Positions 6,996-8,742 of a DNA stretch of 8,742 nucleotides are shown in pieces. Each line of letters starts with the position of its first letter. The stretch's first letter is position 1. Where the stretch lies: assembly GCA_017860375.1 (NCBI GenBank), contig JAGDMB010000076.1:1-8742 (forward strand), in the 5' to 3' direction. Source of the stretch: Bacteroidota bacterium. GTDB taxonomy: Bacteria; Bacteroidota; Bacteroidia; Bacteroidales; UBA10428. A model generated the notes under the pieces. That model made no database searches. It was not told the origin of the DNA and saw only the letters and a list, made by a program, of their open reading frames with translations. Position numbers and translations under genes: made by a program.

Positions 6996-8735
6996 ATGAA
7001 GACGGCAACAACAAAACTTACCTTCAGGGAAAAAGTGGGTTACGCACTTGGCGATACCGCATCCCACTTTGTTTGGGATATGGTCGGTTTCTGGATCCTG
7101 ATTTTTTATACGGATATCTATGGTCTTCCTGCCGCGACCGCCGGAACAATTATGCTAATAGCCCGCTTCTGGGACATGGCTGTCGACCCGCTCATCGGGA
7201 TCATATCCGACAGGACCAACTCCCGGTGGGGAAAGTTTCGTCCGTATCTTTTATTTGGAGCCATACCCTATGCCATTCTGGCTGTACTGACTTTTACCAC
7301 CCCTGATTTTGGTGAGGCCGGTAAGGTGATGTATGCGGCAGTCACCTATATCCTGCTCATGACCGCTTATGCATTCATCAATCTTCCTTATTCTTCCCTT
7401 GGCGCTGTGATGACATCCGACACCTATGAAAGGGCGGGTCTGAACACCTATCGTTTCATTGCCGGTTTTGCAGGGCAGTTTATTGTAACCGGACTGGCCC
7501 TGTTCCTTGCCATCTATTTCGGAGGGGGAGATAAAGTCACCACTTCCTTTTCGGTTTCCTCATCGGTGAAGGGCATTGTTTCACAGGTTGACCACAACAG
7601 CCTGGCCTATGCTCCTGAGCAGGGCTTTGTGGGCACCGACACCTTCCGGTATCGGATTGAAAAACAGAATGCGGTTTCAGAAGCAACTGTATACGTGGTT
7701 GTAACAGATTCGGATGACTCAATCTGGGTCTCAAAGGCTGTCAATCCTTTTGTATCGAAGAGGGGTTCAGAAAATAAATTACAGGGAACGGGACCGGCCC
7801 TTAAAAAAACAATCCCGCTGGCCAAAAATGATACCTTTTATATCAGTAAGAATGCTGCACCTTTGAATCTGCCTGTCATAAAGAATGATACAATAGTAGA
7901 CTATGCCAAAGGCTACCAGAGGACACTGATCTTATTTGCATTGCTGAGCCTGGTATTCTTCTTTATTACGTTTAAATCGACTAGAGAGCGTGTCCATCCT
8001 CCGAAGGCCCAGACAACTTCCCTTCGTGCAGATCTGAAGAACCTGGTGACCAACCGGGCATGGATCATCCTGGCCCTTGTGGGCATCGTTTCCTTCGTCA
8101 TGTTTGCCATGCAGAATGCAGCTATTGCATACTACTTTAAATACTATATCGGAAAGGAACAAAACGTTCAGCTTTTCAATGTATTGGGGACAGTCGCTTT
8201 AATTGTCGCGCTTCCTTTGGCCAAACCGCTTGCGAAGGCCTTCGGCAACCGGAATGTGTTTATTGCAAGCTCCCTGATATCGGGTATCTTTTTTATGGCA
8301 ATTTATCTGCCCGGGGAAAAGAATCTGGTGACGGTATACATATTCAACATCATTGCAAAGATGGCGTATGCGCCTGCCGTTCCTTTGCTCTGGACCATGA
8401 TTGCCGATGCGGCTGATTATGGGGAATGGAAGAGTGGCCGAAGGGCAACGGGTTTGTATTTTTCAGCGGCTGTCTTTGCACAAAAGGCCGGATGGGGTAT
8501 TGGCGCCGCTATTGCAGGATGGATTCTTACCGTATCCCATTATGTACCCAATGCAGTTCAGACGGCTTCGGCCATAACCGGTATCAAATTGCTGGTTTCG
8601 GTTATTCCGGGAATCCTGTATATGTCGTGTGCCATTTTCATGATCTTCTATGCCATTGATAAGAAAACGACTGACCTTATGAAAACCGAACTGGAAGCCC
8701 GCCGGGAGAAGGAGAGTGAAGAAGGCAAGCGGTGA
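6996..8735 (+). CDS. GPH-family (MelB-like) sugar:cation symporter with an Ig-like insert in a periplasmic loop
   Basis: This 579-residue inner-membrane protein belongs to the glycoside-pentoside-hexuronide:cation symporters of the major facilitator superfamily and should import a sugar or glycoside with Na+ or H+. Twelve helices are expected. Family signatures are FYTDIYGL (37-44), RFWDMAVDPLIGIISDR (57-73), RWGKFRPYLL (77-86) and ADAADYGEWKSGRRATGLYF (470-489). Aligned without gaps to Salmonella MelB (offset 5), Asp60 and Asp64 match the cation-site Asp55 and Asp59, His24 replaces the sugar-site Asp19, and Asn129 replaces Asp124. Usual length is about 450-480 residues; the excess is a single in-frame block of about 125 residues (180-304) between TM5 and TM6. 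The ATG at 6996 precedes a typical short cytoplasmic N-terminus, and no Shine-Dalgarno sequence is seen. The gene diverges from the GH3/GH94-like operon, suggesting a glucoside or gluco-oligosaccharide substrate, although a uronide is possible given uxaC nearby. Confidence 0.94.
   Translation: MKTATTKLTFREKVGYALGDTASHFVWDMVGFWILIFYTDIYGLPAATAGTIMLIARFWDMAVDPLIGIISDRTNSRWGKFRPYLLFGAIPYAILAVLTFTTPDFGEAGKVMYAAVTYILLMTAYAFINLPYSSLGAVMTSDTYERAGLNTYRFIAGFAGQFIVTGLALFLAIYFGGGDKVTTSFSVSSSVKGIVSQVDHNSLAYAPEQGFVGTDTFRYRIEKQNAVSEATVYVVVTDSDDSIWVSKAVNPFVSKRGSENKLQGTGPALKKTIPLAKNDTFYISKNAAPLNLPVIKNDTIVDYAKGYQRTLILFALLSLVFFFITFKSTRERVHPPKAQTTSLRADLKNLVTNRAWIILALVGIVSFVMFAMQNAAIAYYFKYYIGKEQNVQLFNVLGTVALIVALPLAKPLAKAFGNRNVFIASSLISGIFFMAIYLPGEKNLVTVYIFNIIAKMAYAPAVPLLWTMIADAADYGEWKSGRRATGLYFSAAVFAQKAGWGIGAAIAGWILTVSHYVPNAVQTASAITGIKLLVSVIPGILYMSCAIFMIFYAIDKKTTDLMKTELEARREKESEEGKR
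7533..7907 (+). other. Encoded Ig/cadherin-like insert of the symporter, halves in permuted order
   Basis: This in-frame block encodes residues 180-304. MelB runs from GGADR directly into GFGFQ at the start of TM6; here GGGDK (176-180) and KGYQ (305-308) flank the insert. Residues 203-236 carry the C-terminal hallmark of bacterial Ig/cadherin-like repeats: LAYAPEQGFVGTDTFRYRI followed by a TVYVVV strand. Residues 275-299 carry the N-terminal hallmark, LAKNDT followed by a beta stretch and LPVIKNDT. A polar linker (about 238-272) joins them. In ordinary repeats the ND...NDT half comes first. Topology puts the loop in the periplasm. Domain assignment is by motif recognition, not by a profile search. 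Confidence 0.65.
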
Positions 8736-8742
8736 ACGGTTC

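Noticed and set aside
7533..7907. The symporter insert as a frameshift, a mobile element or an assembly join
   Set aside because: The frame is intact through both borders, MelB-like sequence resumes at the exact expected residue, base use is like the flanks, and no terminal repeats or target duplications were seen.

Overview
The window looks like part of a carbohydrate-catabolism region from a member of the Bacteroidota, probably a Bacteroidales or Marinilabiliales relative. This rests on the protein families present, on start codons without Shine-Dalgarno sequences but with A/T-rich leaders, and on a TAnnTTTG-type -7 box. Nothing marks it as a plasmid, phage or insertion element, and no RNA gene or CRISPR array was seen. 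Base composition looks even throughout.

Layout. The left edge (1-844, +) is the 3' two thirds of uxaC (uronate isomerase). A 97-bp convergent gap follows. Next comes a two-gene minus-strand operon read from right to left: a secreted GH3 beta-glucosidase (4379-6664), then a very large cytosolic carbohydrate-active enzyme (942-4382). The two overlap by ATGA. The large enzyme resembles the GH94 phosphorylases in its key motifs but is unusually long. A 331-bp divergent control region (6665-6995) holds promoter-like boxes, a 12-bp perfect palindrome and a repeated TTTTGTGACAA element. To its right a GPH-family (MelB-like) sugar:cation symporter (6996-8735, +) runs almost to the window end.

Proposed cooperation (inference). 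The GH3 enzyme trims beta-linked gluco-oligosaccharides in the periplasm. The symporter imports the sugars. The cytosolic GH94-like enzyme splits oligosaccharides, possibly by phosphorolysis. The pairing of a long GH94 phosphorylase with a GH3 beta-glucosidase recalls the beta-1,2-glucan (sophoro-oligosaccharide) genes of Listeria, but the substrate cannot be read from this sequence. UxaC serves hexuronate catabolism and may belong to a different transcription unit.

The most unusual object is the symporter. Its TM5-TM6 periplasmic loop carries about 125 extra residues with hallmarks of a bacterial Ig/cadherin-like domain. The two halves of that domain appear in reversed order, as in a circular permutation. 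The second is the long GH94-like protein, which seems to belong to a family without an assigned function.
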